Shown: piece after piece, positions 14,877-24,547 of the stretch
How the letters are laid out: each line of letters starts with the position of its first letter
How positions within the stretch are numbered: position 1 is the stretch's first letter
Assembly: GCA_023138975.1 (NCBI GenBank)
Contig: JAGLON010000002.1
Span: 202,378-266,377 of the forward strand
Length of the DNA: 64,000 nucleotides
Source of the DNA: Candidatus Zixiibacteriota bacterium
GTDB lineage: Bacteria > Zixibacteria > MSB-5A5 > GN15 > JAAZOE01
Reading direction: 5' to 3'
Translations under genes and position numbers: made by a program
Notes under the pieces: generated by a model
What the model saw: only the letters and a program-made list of their open reading frames with translations
Database searches by the model: none
Told to the model about the DNA's origin: nothing

Positions 14877-17120
14877 ATGAAGCGACCGCTCTATTATTCA
14901 ATAACTTCATTTTTTCTAATCTATTTATTAGCTGTCTCCGCAATCACTATTTCCGCATCAGATTCTTTTCCGGAATTTCCCGGTCTCAATGATAAATTCA
15001 GTTCCAATACCGAAAGCCAGATTATTAAAAGCTGTAGTATCGATTATAACGGCAAAGTACGGTTGAATCTGATTGAGGGCAAAATTCATCGCCGTAGGGA
15101 TTTGGCCAAGCATTATGATTACTATTTTGAAGGACAAGCCGAGCTTATTATTCTTGATTCGCTCAAGCTTGATAATTTATGGAAACGTAAATTCAAGGAA
15201 GAAAACCGCCGGGCCTGTTCTTCGATATACATTTGCGGTCATAATATCCCTCAGCTTTTTGAGTTAGACAAAAACGGCTGGACCGAGGATAAGATATCGG
15301 GCCGAAGCCGTCATAAACTCCAGTTTAAACTAAAAGCCCCCGATAAATACTTCGGCCTTGATCTGGCGGGTGAACTACAATCCTGGTCTGCCAGTGAAAC
15401 TTTCGCTCCGCCAATTTGGATTGACATAAATCTGGGACGAGACGAGCAGTTAGTCGTTTATGTAACGCCCGAAACCAATGAGCAGTTAAACTTATATGTA
15501 TATGATGGTCTGCATGCAACTCCTTATCTGGTTGCTTCGTTTACTCTCAATCATTCTTTGGTAACTCAGCCGGTTTCCATCGATTCAACAATGGTTTCGA
15601 TACTATTAAAAGAATCGGGACGGTTTGAGGCTTCATCAAAAATAGTCTTTGCCAAAGGTACCGATGTGCGTGGGCTGAGTCTGCTGCTGCCGCATTTGTA
15701 CAAAGTCGATTCGGTTTTAGATAAAACCGGTGCAGGACTGGCGTTTGTTAAAAAACATTTTCGAAATGCTCTGTATATTGAACCCAGGGAAAAAGCCTCC
15801 GATAGTATTGACTATCTTACGGTTTTCTATCGAGGAAAGTTTATCAAGGCTCGTTATCAAGGCTATGATTATCCGGCTAATATAACTGGATGGTTCCCGC
15901 ATCTGCACCATAGGAATCTGGGGCAGTTCACCATTAATTACACATATTACAAGGACCTGACCCTAAAATCGGTGGGTACAAAGATCGGTCAATCGGATAG
16001 CGCCGAATTTCGTACCAGTACCTATCAAAGCGACGCCGATATTTCCTATATTAGTTTCGCACTCGGGAAATATGACGTTTACTCCGATACGGCGGCCGGA
16101 GTACCGGTCAGCTTTTATATCGAAAATCAAAACAATATTGGACTGTTTAACCGCGGCATCCCCCAAAAAATACTTAAAGATCTGACCCGATCATTCAAAA
16201 CCTTTCACGACTGGTTTGGCCCTCCGATAGTTACGGAGCTCAATGTTGTGGATCGGATGCATTTTGCCGGGCAAAGCAGTCCCGGATTGATTCATTTGCC
16301 GACCTACGCCATCTTCAATTCCAGGGGACAGTCGCATTTGTGCTCGCATGAGGTGGCTCATCAATGGTGGGGGCATACGGCCGTGCCAAAAACCTATCGG
16401 GAAATGTGGCTATCGGAAGGATTGGCCGAATACACCGCTTTTTTGTACTTGAAAGATGTCAGACAAGATGAGAATGAGTGGCGGGAAGTGGCCGATAATT
16501 GGCGACGGCATGTGACTCAGGTGGGAATGATAGGTGACTTGTATTCACGCGGCTATCGAGCCGGACCAATTACTCTCGGCGGACGATTATATCAGTCATA
16601 TTCTCCCGGTGATTACATCTCTTTGGTCTATGCCAAGGCCGCCTCTATGCTTCGCATGCTCCATTTTGAGATTGACGGGCCAGTTTACCGTACCGATTTC
16701 TTTATCATGATGCTGGCCGAGTACTGCCGCACTTATCACGGGACTGGAGTTACCAGTATTGATTTCATGAAAATTGCGGCTAAAAGATTGGGACAGAAGA
16801 GAGCTCAGCAATTTTTCCAGCAATGGCTTTATGATTGGCGGATCCCCGACTTCGAATGCCGTTATGAAGTAAAGAGGGATGAAAAAAACCGTCCCTATGC
16901 CGAGTTCTCTATTACTGTTTCCGAAGTTGACAGCAGTTTTTCAACTCCGTTTCCGATAGAAATTGAGTTCGAAGACGGGACGAGAGACAGGTTTCGAGTT
17001 GATAACGTCGGACAGCAAGAATTGTTTACTTTAGGGCCGTTTCCCACAGAGATAAAGAAAATTTACTTCGATCCGGACAATATCCTCCTTTACAATAAAA
17101 AGAAAATTATTGAACCGTAG
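14877..17120 (+). CDS. Secreted M1-type (gluzincin) metallopeptidase
   Basis: Zinc aminopeptidase-like protein of 747 residues. It has a signal peptide (about 8-27) and a long N-terminal beta region. The catalytic domain has HEVAH at 491-495 followed after 18 residues by E514, which is the exact HEXXH-X18-E spacing of family M1. The M1 substrate motif GAMEN is not evident; the segment before the active site reads FAGQSSPGLIHLP. The protein may therefore be a non-canonical M1 relative, as is common among secreted bacterial members. Its ATG follows AAGGGG and lies 13 bases after the LysE gene. The C-terminal part is beta-rich. Confidence 0.85.
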   Translation: MKRPLYYSITSFFLIYLLAVSAITISASDSFPEFPGLNDKFSSNTESQIIKSCSIDYNGKVRLNLIEGKIHRRRDLAKHYDYYFEGQAELIILDSLKLDNLWKRKFKEENRRACSSIYICGHNIPQLFELDKNGWTEDKISGRSRHKLQFKLKAPDKYFGLDLAGELQSWSASETFAPPIWIDINLGRDEQLVVYVTPETNEQLNLYVYDGLHATPYLVASFTLNHSLVTQPVSIDSTMVSILLKESGRFEASSKIVFAKGTDVRGLSLLLPHLYKVDSVLDKTGAGLAFVKKHFRNALYIEPREKASDSIDYLTVFYRGKFIKARYQGYDYPANITGWFPHLHHRNLGQFTINYTYYKDLTLKSVGTKIGQSDSAEFRTSTYQSDADISYISFALGKYDVYSDTAAGVPVSFYIENQNNIGLFNRGIPQKILKDLTRSFKTFHDWFGPPIVTELNVVDRMHFAGQSSPGLIHLPTYAIFNSRGQSHLCSHEVAHQWWGHTAVPKTYREMWLSEGLAEYTAFLYLKDVRQDENEWREVADNWRRHVTQVGMIGDLYSRGYRAGPITLGGRLYQSYSPGDYISLVYAKAASMLRMLHFEIDGPVYRTDFFIMMLAEYCRTYHGTGVTSIDFMKIAAKRLGQKRAQQFFQQWLYDWRIPDFECRYEVKRDEKNRPYAEFSITVSEVDSSFSTPFPIEIEFEDGTRDRFRVDNVGQQELFTLGPFPTEIKKIYFDPDNILLYNKKKIIEP

Positions 17121-17211
17121 TCGTTTACGATTTTGTCAAATTAAAAGCTTGAACGATGCCGTATTCTCTTTTACTATAGCTTTAGCCACTATATTAGGAT
17201 AAGAATCTACG

Positions 17212-20200
17212 ATGAAATTCAGTAACTTCGTGCATCTGCATAATCACACGCAGTATTCTCTTCTGGACGGCGCCAGCAAGGTAAAAGACCTTATTGCGAC
17301 TGTGAAAAACATGAAAATGCCGGCCATAGCCATTACCGACCACGGTAACATGTTCGGCGCCATTGATTTCTATAAAACCGCCACCGCCGCGGGTGTCAAG
17401 CCTATTATCGGAATGGAAGCCTACGTTGCCGGAACTTCCCGCTTTGATCATAAAAAAGTCCCCGGTTACCCCGATGGCGGTTTTCATATGGTTTTACTGG
17501 CCAAAAATCAGCAGGGTTACAAAAGCCTGATGAAGCTCGGATCGGCGGCCTATCGTGAAGGTTTTTATCATCGGCCCCGTATTGACCGCGAAATTCTCAC
17601 AGAATACCACTCCGGCTTAATAGCGTTGTCGGCCTGTCTAAAAGGCGAAGTGCCCTATTGGCTGGCCCGGGGAGAAGAGGACAAAGCGGAAGAAGCTGCT
17701 CAATTCTATGGTGACTTATTCGGAGTCGATCATTTCTATATTGAAATACAGGATCATGGCATTGATAAAGAAGATATCGTCCGACCGAAACTGGTTGAGT
17801 TAGCTCAGAAATTAGATTTGCCATTAGTTGCGACCAATGACTGTCATTATATCAAACAGGAAGATGCCGAAGCCCATGATGCTCTTATCTGTATTCAGAC
17901 CGGGAAGTTGGTTTCAGATACCAACCGGATGAAATACAACACCGATCAGATTTATGTCAAATCCGCCGAGGAAATGGGAGAGCTTTTTGCCGAATATCCC
18001 CAGGCGATTGAAAACACGATAAAAATCGCTGAACGGTGTAATCTCGAAATAGAACTGGGCACCCTTCTCTTACCGGAGTTCCCAATTCCGGTAGAAGATA
18101 AAACTCCCGATGAATATCTGGAAGACCTGTGCCGTGAGGGTATCGCCAAGCTGTATCCCGAGGTGACCGACGAAGTCACAGAGCGAATGATGTATGAACT
18201 GGGTGTCATTAAACAACTTGGATGGGCCGGATATTTTCTCATCACGATGGATTTTGTGCAGTACGCCAAGGATCATGATATTCCGGTCGGACCGGGGAGA
18301 GGTTCAGCAGCAGGATCGATTGTCTCCTATAGTCTTGGTATTACCAATGTTGACCCGATAAAGTATGAACTGCTGTTTGAGCGTTTTCTAAATCCGGAAC
18401 GAATCTCAATGCCGGATATAGATATTGATTTCGGCGATCGCCAGCGCGATAAAATCATCGAATATGTCCAGAATAAGTACCACAAGGACAACGTTACCCA
18501 GATTATTACGTTCGGTACTATGGCTGCCCGCGGAGTTGTCCGGGATGTCGGGCGGGTATTAGCGGTTCCGTATTCCGAAGTTGATAAAATCGCCAAAATG
18601 ATTCCTGCGGCTCCCGATATGACGCTGGAAAAAGCCCTGACCCAATCACCGGATCTCAAGCAATTGGTTGACAGTGATCCTCGTGTGGCCAAGCTCATCC
18701 AGTTGTCAAAGACCCTCGAAGGGCTCTGCCGGCATGCCTCGACTCATGCGGCCGGGGTGGTTATCGCTCCGGCGGATTTGACTGACTATGTCCCGCTTTT
18801 CAAAGGTTCCAAGGGTGAGGTAACAACCCAGTATCCGATGAAGCACGTCGAGATGATTGGGCTTCTCAAGATGGATTTCCTCGGTCTGCGGACCCTGACC
18901 GTCATTGATGATGCGGTCAAGATGGTAAAAGTCAATCATGATGTCGATATCGACCTCGATAATATCGACTTGGCCGAGGAACCGATTTATAAGATGTTCG
19001 GTTGCGGTCATACTATCGGGATTTTTCAGTTTGAATCAAACGGCATGCGCGATTACCTGTCAAAGTTAAAACCGGCCTGTTTGATTGACCTGATAGCCAT
19101 GAACGCGCTCTATCGACCGGGTCCGCTTGATTCGGGCATGATTGATATTTATATCCGTCGTAAACACGGGGAAGAAAAAGTTGTTTATGAGCACCCGGTT
19201 CTCGAAAAAATACTGCAGGATACTTATGGCGTAATCGTCTTTCAGGAACAGATTCTGCAAATCGCTAACCGTATGGCCGGGTATTCGTTGGGGCAGGCTG
19301 ATATTCTTCGCAAAGCGATGGGCAAAAAAGATATCGCGATAATGCAGGAGCAGAAAAAACGGTTTATCGACGGCTCGGTGGAAAACAAAGTTGATAAAAA
19401 AGTTGCCGAGAGGATATTTGATCTCATTGAGACTTTTGCCCGCTATGGATTTAACCGCGCCCATTCAACCTGCTATGCGATTTTGGCCTATCAGACGGCG
19501 TGGCTAAAGATTCATTACCCGCACGAATTTATGGCGGCGGCTTTAACTTCGGAAATGGGTGATTCCAACCGGGTGGTTATCCTGATGGATGAATGCCGCC
19601 GGATGGGTATCGAAGTCCTGCCTCCTGATGTCAATGAGTCACACGGCACCTTTACTGTAGTCGAAGATAAAATCCGGTTTGGACTATTGGCGATAAAAAA
19701 CGTCGGAGCCGGGCCGGTGGAGCAGATATTAAAGGCCCGTGAAAGCGGTGAAAAATTTGAATCAATGGCCGATTTTGTCTCTCGTGTCGATTTGCATTCT
19801 CTCAATCGCCGGGCGTTGGAATCGATGATTTCCGCCGGGGCGTTCGATGCTATCCATGCTAACCGAGCCGCTATGACGACGGTTCTCGAAGCGATGATAA
19901 CCTACGGGCAGACAGTTCAGGAGACATCTCATACGGTCGATATGTTCGGTGGAGGACTCGAGGACGGAACCAGAAAAGCTCCCGATATGCCGAAAGAAGA
20001 GGAATGGCCGGTCTCCGAAAGACTGAGCAAGGAAAAAGAAATGCTCGGATTTTATGTTTCCGGGCACCCGCTGGGTCGGTTTAAAAAAGAACTTCTGCGG
20101 TTTTCCGGGAAGTCTACCCGGGATATTGATTCCAATGACGATGGCAGGGAAATCAGTATCGGGGGCATTGTTCAAGCGATCCAGATAAAGGTCGATAAAC

Positions 20201-20646
20201 GGGGCAACCAGATGGCCTTTGTGACTCTCGAGGATTTTGCCGGAAGCATGGAACTTATCGTCTTTTCCGATTGTTATGATACATCAAAGAGCTTTTTGAT
20301 AGTTGACAGTATCATACTGGCCTGGGGACGAGTTTCAACCCGCGAAGGTCAGGCGGCCAAGCTGATTGTATCAAGACTCATTCCGCTTTCTAATTTAGCC
20401 GACCACTTTAACTGCTGTTTAGTCTTAGACGTTGAACGGGAAGATCTTAACAAGGTTGGCTCAGTCTGGCCGACACTGGAACCATTTCGAGGAGATAGAG
20501 ATATTATTATTATCACCCGGAAAAATGGAGAAGAATTGACTATTAAACCGAGAAATTTTCAGGTAAGGATCAATGGCGAAGTGGTCGATAAATTGAAGGA
20601 TTTGCTCGGTGAAGATAAAGCCTATCTGGTTCCAGCCCAGAACTGA
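17212..20646 (+). CDS. dnaE: DNA polymerase III alpha subunit
   Basis: Catalytic subunit of the replicative polymerase, 1144 residues, the normal length for DnaE1. The PHP domain begins with HLHNHTQYSLLDGASK. The catalytic aspartates are D402 and D404 in PDIDIDFGDR and D555 in LKMDFLGLRT. A clamp-binding-like motif HTVDMFGG lies near residues 905-912. The OB domain (ISIGGIVQAIQIKV) and a C-terminal tail domain follow. No split or inserted element is visible. It is probably expressed from its own promoter, and the genes around it are unrelated to replication. Confidence 0.97.
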   Translation: MKFSNFVHLHNHTQYSLLDGASKVKDLIATVKNMKMPAIAITDHGNMFGAIDFYKTATAAGVKPIIGMEAYVAGTSRFDHKKVPGYPDGGFHMVLLAKNQQGYKSLMKLGSAAYREGFYHRPRIDREILTEYHSGLIALSACLKGEVPYWLARGEEDKAEEAAQFYGDLFGVDHFYIEIQDHGIDKEDIVRPKLVELAQKLDLPLVATNDCHYIKQEDAEAHDALICIQTGKLVSDTNRMKYNTDQIYVKSAEEMGELFAEYPQAIENTIKIAERCNLEIELGTLLLPEFPIPVEDKTPDEYLEDLCREGIAKLYPEVTDEVTERMMYELGVIKQLGWAGYFLITMDFVQYAKDHDIPVGPGRGSAAGSIVSYSLGITNVDPIKYELLFERFLNPERISMPDIDIDFGDRQRDKIIEYVQNKYHKDNVTQIITFGTMAARGVVRDVGRVLAVPYSEVDKIAKMIPAAPDMTLEKALTQSPDLKQLVDSDPRVAKLIQLSKTLEGLCRHASTHAAGVVIAPADLTDYVPLFKGSKGEVTTQYPMKHVEMIGLLKMDFLGLRTLTVIDDAVKMVKVNHDVDIDLDNIDLAEEPIYKMFGCGHTIGIFQFESNGMRDYLSKLKPACLIDLIAMNALYRPGPLDSGMIDIYIRRKHGEEKVVYEHPVLEKILQDTYGVIVFQEQILQIANRMAGYSLGQADILRKAMGKKDIAIMQEQKKRFIDGSVENKVDKKVAERIFDLIETFARYGFNRAHSTCYAILAYQTAWLKIHYPHEFMAAALTSEMGDSNRVVILMDECRRMGIEVLPPDVNESHGTFTVVEDKIRFGLLAIKNVGAGPVEQILKARESGEKFESMADFVSRVDLHSLNRRALESMISAGAFDAIHANRAAMTTVLEAMITYGQTVQETSHTVDMFGGGLEDGTRKAPDMPKEEEWPVSERLSKEKEMLGFYVSGHPLGRFKKELLRFSGKSTRDIDSNDDGREISIGGIVQAIQIKVDKRGNQMAFVTLEDFAGSMELIVFSDCYDTSKSFLIVDSIILAWGRVSTREGQAAKLIVSRLIPLSNLADHFNCCLVLDVEREDLNKVGSVWPTLEPFRGDRDIIIITRKNGEELTIKPRNFQVRINGEVVDKLKDLLGEDKAYLVPAQN

Positions 20647-20756
20647 GGATAAAATCGCTTGCTTTTATCGGGTATTACTGTAAACTATTGTGACATCAAT
20701 GCATATAAGGTTTAGATAAAGATTAATCTTCCGGTCATATGCAACATTGGAGTATT

Positions 20757-21332
20757 ATGAAAAAATCGATTATAACTGTCTTGATCTTGTTCTGCTTTCT
20801 AATCACCGGGTTTTCTTTCGCTGGTGATAAACCGGTAAAAAACAGTAAGAACTCCGCCAAAAAAGTACTCAACAGCACTAATAGCGATAAAGATATACTG
20901 ACCTGGGTTCGCTATGATGAGGGAATGAAATTAGCCAAGGCAAGCGGTAAAAAAGTATTTCTCGAATTTACTACGACCTGGTGTGGTTGGTGCAAGAAAA
21001 TGCATGCGACTACTTTCAAAGATCCTAAGGTTATTGAGCTGTTGAACAATTACTTTGTTACCATTAGTGTCGATGGCGATTCGCGGGATTCTTTAAATGT
21101 CGATGGGTTTATTACGACCGAAAAGGGAGTCACCCGAGAATACGGCGTCAGCAGTTACCCGACCTACTGGTTTTTGGAATCCGATGGTGGGAAAATCGCT
21201 CCAATGAAAGGCTACAAAGACCGGAATGTTTTAGAAGATATCCTGGACTATCTCAAGGATGATACCTATAAGACGGTTGAATTCGGCGAGTTCCTGGCTA
21301 AGAAAAAAGAGGATGCAAAAAAAACTCCATAA
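20757..21332 (+). CDS. Periplasmic thioredoxin-fold protein
   Basis: Exported thiol-disulfide protein of about 191 residues from ATG 20757, which has GGAG four bases upstream. An in-frame ATG at 20739 is less likely. The signal peptide ends near FSFAGDK. The thioredoxin domain has CGWC at 76-79 and a cis-proline in SSYPTYW. This is the DUF255/DsbD-gamma type (FLEFTTTWCGWCKKMHATTF). A lipoprotein with a CPPC motif follows 18 bases downstream, so the two may form a redox relay for cytochrome c or disulfide handling. No DsbD-like membrane partner is adjacent. Confidence 0.8.
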   Translation: MKKSIITVLILFCFLITGFSFAGDKPVKNSKNSAKKVLNSTNSDKDILTWVRYDEGMKLAKASGKKVFLEFTTTWCGWCKKMHATTFKDPKVIELLNNYFVTISVDGDSRDSLNVDGFITTEKGVTREYGVSSYPTYWFLESDGGKIAPMKGYKDRNVLEDILDYLKDDTYKTVEFGEFLAKKKEDAKKTP

Positions 21333-21350
21333 ATAAAGACTGAATTTAAA

Positions 21351-21902
21351 ATGAAAATATTCAAATATCTGTTTATAGCCGCCGCGCTCATGATAAGCCT
21401 GGCGGTTTTATCGTCCTGCGGCGAAACCGAATCGGCCAGCACCGACACAGAAGCGACAGCCGTTGCTGTCTCAAAAGTACCCTATACCGGTCCGGAGCGG
21501 TTTGTTCTGGAGGGTATTGACGGTAATGTCCGCAATTGGTCTGAGTTTGCCGGTCAGCCGGTGGTAATTAACTTCTGGGCAACATGGTGTCCGCCCTGCC
21601 GAATTGAAATCCCGATTCTAAAAGAACTGTACGCTGAATTCAAACCGAAAGGGATGGAGATTATCGGGATATCGTTTGATATGCCGGGACGTTCCAAACA
21701 CAAAGTCGCTCCGTTTATCAGAGAAAACAACATTCCGTGGGTAACGGTTTTTGTCAATCAAGATGTGGCTAAAGAGTTTGACTATCAGGGCAGTATCCCG
21801 ATGACGGTTTTTATTAATGCTAAGGGTGAAGAAACCGGGCGCATAACCGGTGCGCAGCCTCACGCCACTTTCCGTAAAGAATTCGAAAAAATGTTTGAGT
21901 AG
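21351..21902 (+). CDS. TlpA/ResA-like thioredoxin-fold lipoprotein
   Basis: Lipid-anchored thiol reductase of 183 residues. The lipobox LSSC places the lipidated cysteine at residue 23. The redox motif WCPPC is at 79-83 in INFWATWCPPCRIEIP, and the cis-proline loop is GSIPMTVF. TlpA/ResA proteins reduce apocytochrome c cysteines before haem attachment, or keep other periplasmic thiols reduced. The CydA-like cytochrome at 24.5 kb carries two CxxCH sites and would need such a step, but the link is inference. Probably co-transcribed with the preceding thioredoxin-fold gene. Confidence 0.85.
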   Translation: MKIFKYLFIAAALMISLAVLSSCGETESASTDTEATAVAVSKVPYTGPERFVLEGIDGNVRNWSEFAGQPVVINFWATWCPPCRIEIPILKELYAEFKPKGMEIIGISFDMPGRSKHKVAPFIRENNIPWVTVFVNQDVAKEFDYQGSIPMTVFINAKGEETGRITGAQPHATFRKEFEKMFE

Positions 21903-21944
21903 CAGGGACGTTGTCCCTCTTTAGATTTTCACTAATATCTCATC

Positions 21945-21983
21945 CCAACCCTGAATGCTATAGTCCCGAACGGAGGGGGTTGG
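21945..21983. repeat. GGCTATAGTCCC hairpin element, copy C (TGCTATAGTCCC variant)
   Basis: Outer arms CCAACCC (21945-21951) and GGGTTGG (21977-21983) enclose TGCTATAGTCCCG. It is followed at once by ACCAAAGGCCTCATGA, a segment also found in the loops of the long repeats at 12.1 and 12.9 kb. It lies at the 3' edge of the minus-strand lipoprotein gene. Confidence 0.7.
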
Positions 21984-22010
21984 ACCAAAGGCCTCATGAG
22001 GGTACCTTGG

Positions 22011-22562
22011 TTACTTTGTTCCTCTTTTTAACATCCATCCCAACACACTCCTGGATTTATAATCGTAACCGCAAACGGGCTCCAAATTTATCGACTCACC
22101 GTTGCGATACAAAAAGCTATCCAACTCAATTGTCACTAATGCTATTCTATTTTTGTTTGTGATATCTCTAATCAAATCGTCAGATAATAAATGGCGATAT
22201 TTATATTTGTAAATACACTCATATGTGACACCGGGAATCAAGGTATCATTTATCACAGGATCGGTATCATAATCTATCAATTCCATTTCTATGTCTTCAT
22301 AATCTGCCACAAGACAATTAAGATCAATTTGCCAGGCAGAGCCTTCTTCCTTTATCTTTAATTTAATATACAAATACAAATCATAACTTCCCCCTGGATT
22401 AACAGATCCAGAGATTCGCATTCTGGCTTGACCATCATTGATGTCGATTTTTAAACTATAGTCTTTCCTATTTTCACCAAAACAGATAGTTTTCGCTGGG
22501 TCCTTACAACCCAATAATATTAACAGAAATGAGCACAAAATTAATAATGGGAAAAGTCGCAT
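22011..22562 (-). CDS. Hypothetical lipoprotein, AT-rich accessory gene
   Basis: About 183 residues from ATG 22562 (MRLFPLLILCSFLLILLGC), with lipobox LLGC. Upstream in-frame starts exist, such as ATG 22601 with GAGG twelve bases before it. The mature part alternates charged and beta-like segments (YDLYLYIKLKIKEEG) and has several cysteines. I recognise no family. The base composition is visibly AT-rich. The gene and the next one upstream form a minus-strand pair between two GGCTATAGTCCC elements, which suggests an acquired segment. Confidence 0.55.
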   Translation of the reverse strand: MRLFPLLILCSFLLILLGCKDPAKTICFGENRKDYSLKIDINDGQARMRISGSVNPGGSYDLYLYIKLKIKEEGSAWQIDLNCLVADYEDIEMELIDYDTDPVINDTLIPGVTYECIYKYKYRHLLSDDLIRDITNKNRIALVTIELDSFLYRNGESINLEPVCGYDYKSRSVLGWMLKRGTK

Positions 22563-22620
22563 CCATTTAACTTCAGCATAGATATTACTTAAATATTTCA
22601 TATTATCGTAAAACCTCGGT

Positions 22621-22638
22621 GCCCCAAGTTTAAGGGGC
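22621..22638. repeat. Hairpin GCCCC/GGGGC between the two orphan genes
   Basis: A 5-bp GC stem with an AAGTTTAA loop, followed on the plus strand by TTGTTTT. It lies between the minus-strand genes at 22011 and 22674. Confidence 0.4.
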
Positions 22639-22673
22639 TTGTTTTGTGGGTGGCATCGTTCTGGCACTTTATA

Positions 22674-23090
22674 CTATCTTTTTGCTGAAAAATCACCTAA
22701 AAGAAATTCACCGGCGTATTTATCAGTATATTTCGCTGCTGATTGAAGATATTCCCTAATTACCATTCTATGGTTATTACCTTTATATTTTGGTTTATAC
22801 TCTCTGAAATAAACTAATCTATCTTTTTCACTCCTTTTTTCCAAGAGACTGGCAACATTGATGCGAGAACTAATACTGAGAGGATTGAAATAAGTTTTAG
22901 GACGCTTATCTATTAGAAAAGTGAACAACTCATTTCTTCTATCATACATTATTAGCAAAACGCTAGTTTTGTTTACCAGCGTTACACGTACATGTAATTC
23001 ATCATCTTTCTCGTCATATATCTCAAGGTAATACTTTTGCATGATTTTTTTAAAAGAATTTTTTATAATAGTGCGCATATGATTATCCAT
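22674..23090 (-). CDS. Hypothetical protein, AT-rich accessory gene
   Basis: 138 residues, strongly basic, with no signal peptide and no membrane segment. It contains KYYLEIYDEKDDELHVRV, a strand-like TSVLLIMYDRRNELFTFLI and a basic C-terminal half. I recognise no family, and the cytoplasmic location is a guess from composition. ATG 23090 or 23078 could start it; neither has a strong ribosome site. It forms a minus-strand pair with the lipoprotein gene 112 bases downstream. The pair is bracketed by palindromic elements at 21945-21983 and 23132-23168. Confidence 0.5.
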   Translation of the reverse strand: MDNHMRTIIKNSFKKIMQKYYLEIYDEKDDELHVRVTLVNKTSVLLIMYDRRNELFTFLIDKRPKTYFNPLSISSRINVASLLEKRSEKDRLVYFREYKPKYKGNNHRMVIREYLQSAAKYTDKYAGEFLLGDFSAKR

Positions 23091-23131
23091 TCTCAGTTTT
23101 GATTATAAACCACTCTTAAGAATACATTTAC

Positions 23132-23168
23132 CTCACCCATCGGCTATAGTCCCGCCTGCGGGGGTGAG
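23132..23168. repeat. GGCTATAGTCCC hairpin element, copy D
   Basis: Outer arms CTCACCC (23132-23138) and GGGTGAG (23162-23168), core GGCTATAGTCCC at 23142-23153, inner hairpin CCCGC-CT-GCGGG. It lies just upstream of the minus-strand orphan gene and is followed by TTGTTTTT. Confidence 0.75.
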
Positions 23169-23330
23169 ATTGTTTTTAATCATTCTGCTGTGTCAATTGT
23201 TTTACCCGATCAATGTCCCGACTATCCCGCTAACATTTTCACTACCAACTTACTACTAATTCAGGATACATCAATATAATAAACGCCATTAAAAAGGGAT
23301 ACCTGTGAAGCTAGCATTATTAAAAAACTT

Positions 23331-23414
23331 CCGTAGGTCAGGATCCCTGTGATCCTGACAATTGCGCTAAGTGCGATAAGTAATCGTCAAGACCACAGGG
23401 GTCTTGACCTACGG
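23331..23414. repeat. GTAGG...CCTAC element with two inner hairpins
   Basis: The ends CCGTAGGTCA (23331-23340) and TGACCTACGG (23405-23414) pair over 10 bp. Inside are GTCAGGATC-CCTGT-GATCCTGAC (23337-23359) and GTCAAGACC-ACAGG-GGTCTTGAC (23386-23408). The two loops, CCTGT and ACAGG, are exact reverse complements. The sequence lies 38 bases beyond the end of the cytochrome-like gene. Confidence 0.85.
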
Positions 23415-23452
23415 CAGCCCTACGGCTAATAATAAAAACACTCTGCCTGAGG

Positions 23453-24547
23453 CTATGCCTTCTCCGGTGAACCGAAGTATTTCTTCAGCATCCAGAAGAG
23501 CGCTACCAGTCCTATCACAAACGTGATTAAAAACATTATCAGCGGGCTGTAATCGTCACTCGTTTGAAGCGCCGCCGGGTCGAATTTCCCCTCAAGGAAA
23601 ACCAGCCGCAAATAATGTCGAGTCATCACCATCAGGAATACGCCGACGAAAGCGAGTATTGCTGATGTCAGCACCATCGGTTTCGGACTCAACGACTCCG
23701 AGCTTTTATAAACCAAAAAGGCGATAATGATATTTATCACGATAGCTGTTGTTAAAACATGTAAGCCGGGCGAGTGCAAAAATTGCCTCAGCACAACCGG
23801 CTCAAGAGTTAACAGATAAATAACGGCGGCAGTTGCTGCACTCAAAACGCCCATCAGGAAAACTCGTCCGCCAAAAAACAGAAGCTCGCGATTGCCCTTG
23901 ACTTTGTCAAAGTAGAGCACATAAAGCTGAATGATAATTCCAGCTACAGCCAGCGCTCCGGACATAATATGTATCCAGCGGAAAATCGTCTGACCCCAGG
24001 ACGGGTTCAGGCTCCAGCCGGACGGCGACGATTGATACAGTTCGGCCCACAGATAAGGTTTGGAGGCAAGATCGGAGATCATCGTGATTGTAAATGAAAC
24101 GAAAACCAAACCCGTAAGCGAAATAAGCAAGAGTTTAATGCGTCCGGAATCGGAAAGACTTTTCTTAATTGATGCTGTATAAAAAAGATAATACACGACC
24201 AGAAGCACCGGAATTATCAGGAGCCATTGCCATCCGGAAATAATCGAGGCGCTGTAAAAGAACTCTCCATAGATGACCTGTAAAAATAACAGCGGAGCGA
24301 CTCCAAGTGTTATTGTCGCGGCCATAACCGTCGGGAAGACTTTGATGTTTTCAAAAAAGAGCAGTTTCCGATATGGTGAGTTTTTTGCCATTATCATCAA
24401 CAGGACACCACCCATCAGGAAATTCATCGCAAGAAGGTGAAGCGTCAAAATCAACCAATGCAGGACCGTGAATAACCAATAGGGACCGGGAATCGACATT
24501 GACGGGCCGGTCTGTGCGATGACAGAAATTATATTCTGAATAATCAT
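23453..24547 (-). CDS. CydA-like polytopic membrane protein, second subunit
   Basis: 364 residues with about eight or nine membrane segments. TLHLLAMNFLMGGVLLM carries a histidine in the place where CydA-family proteins bind haem, and LGVAPLLFLQVIYGEFFYSASI resembles the CydA segment following it. A second histidine segment is RWIHIMSGALAVAGI. The gene overlaps the upstream CydA-like haem c gene by four bases (ATGA), so the two products probably form one complex. No CydB or CydX gene is present. It could be a quinol- or cytochrome-linked electron-transfer module rather than a classical oxidase. Confidence 0.6.
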   Translation of the reverse strand: MIIQNIISVIAQTGPSMSIPGPYWLFTVLHWLILTLHLLAMNFLMGGVLLMIMAKNSPYRKLLFFENIKVFPTVMAATITLGVAPLLFLQVIYGEFFYSASIISGWQWLLIIPVLLVVYYLFYTASIKKSLSDSGRIKLLLISLTGLVFVSFTITMISDLASKPYLWAELYQSSPSGWSLNPSWGQTIFRWIHIMSGALAVAGIIIQLYVLYFDKVKGNRELLFFGGRVFLMGVLSAATAAVIYLLTLEPVVLRQFLHSPGLHVLTTAIVINIIIAFLVYKSSESLSPKPMVLTSAILAFVGVFLMVMTRHYLRLVFLEGKFDPAALQTSDDYSPLIMFLITFVIGLVALFWMLKKYFGSPEKA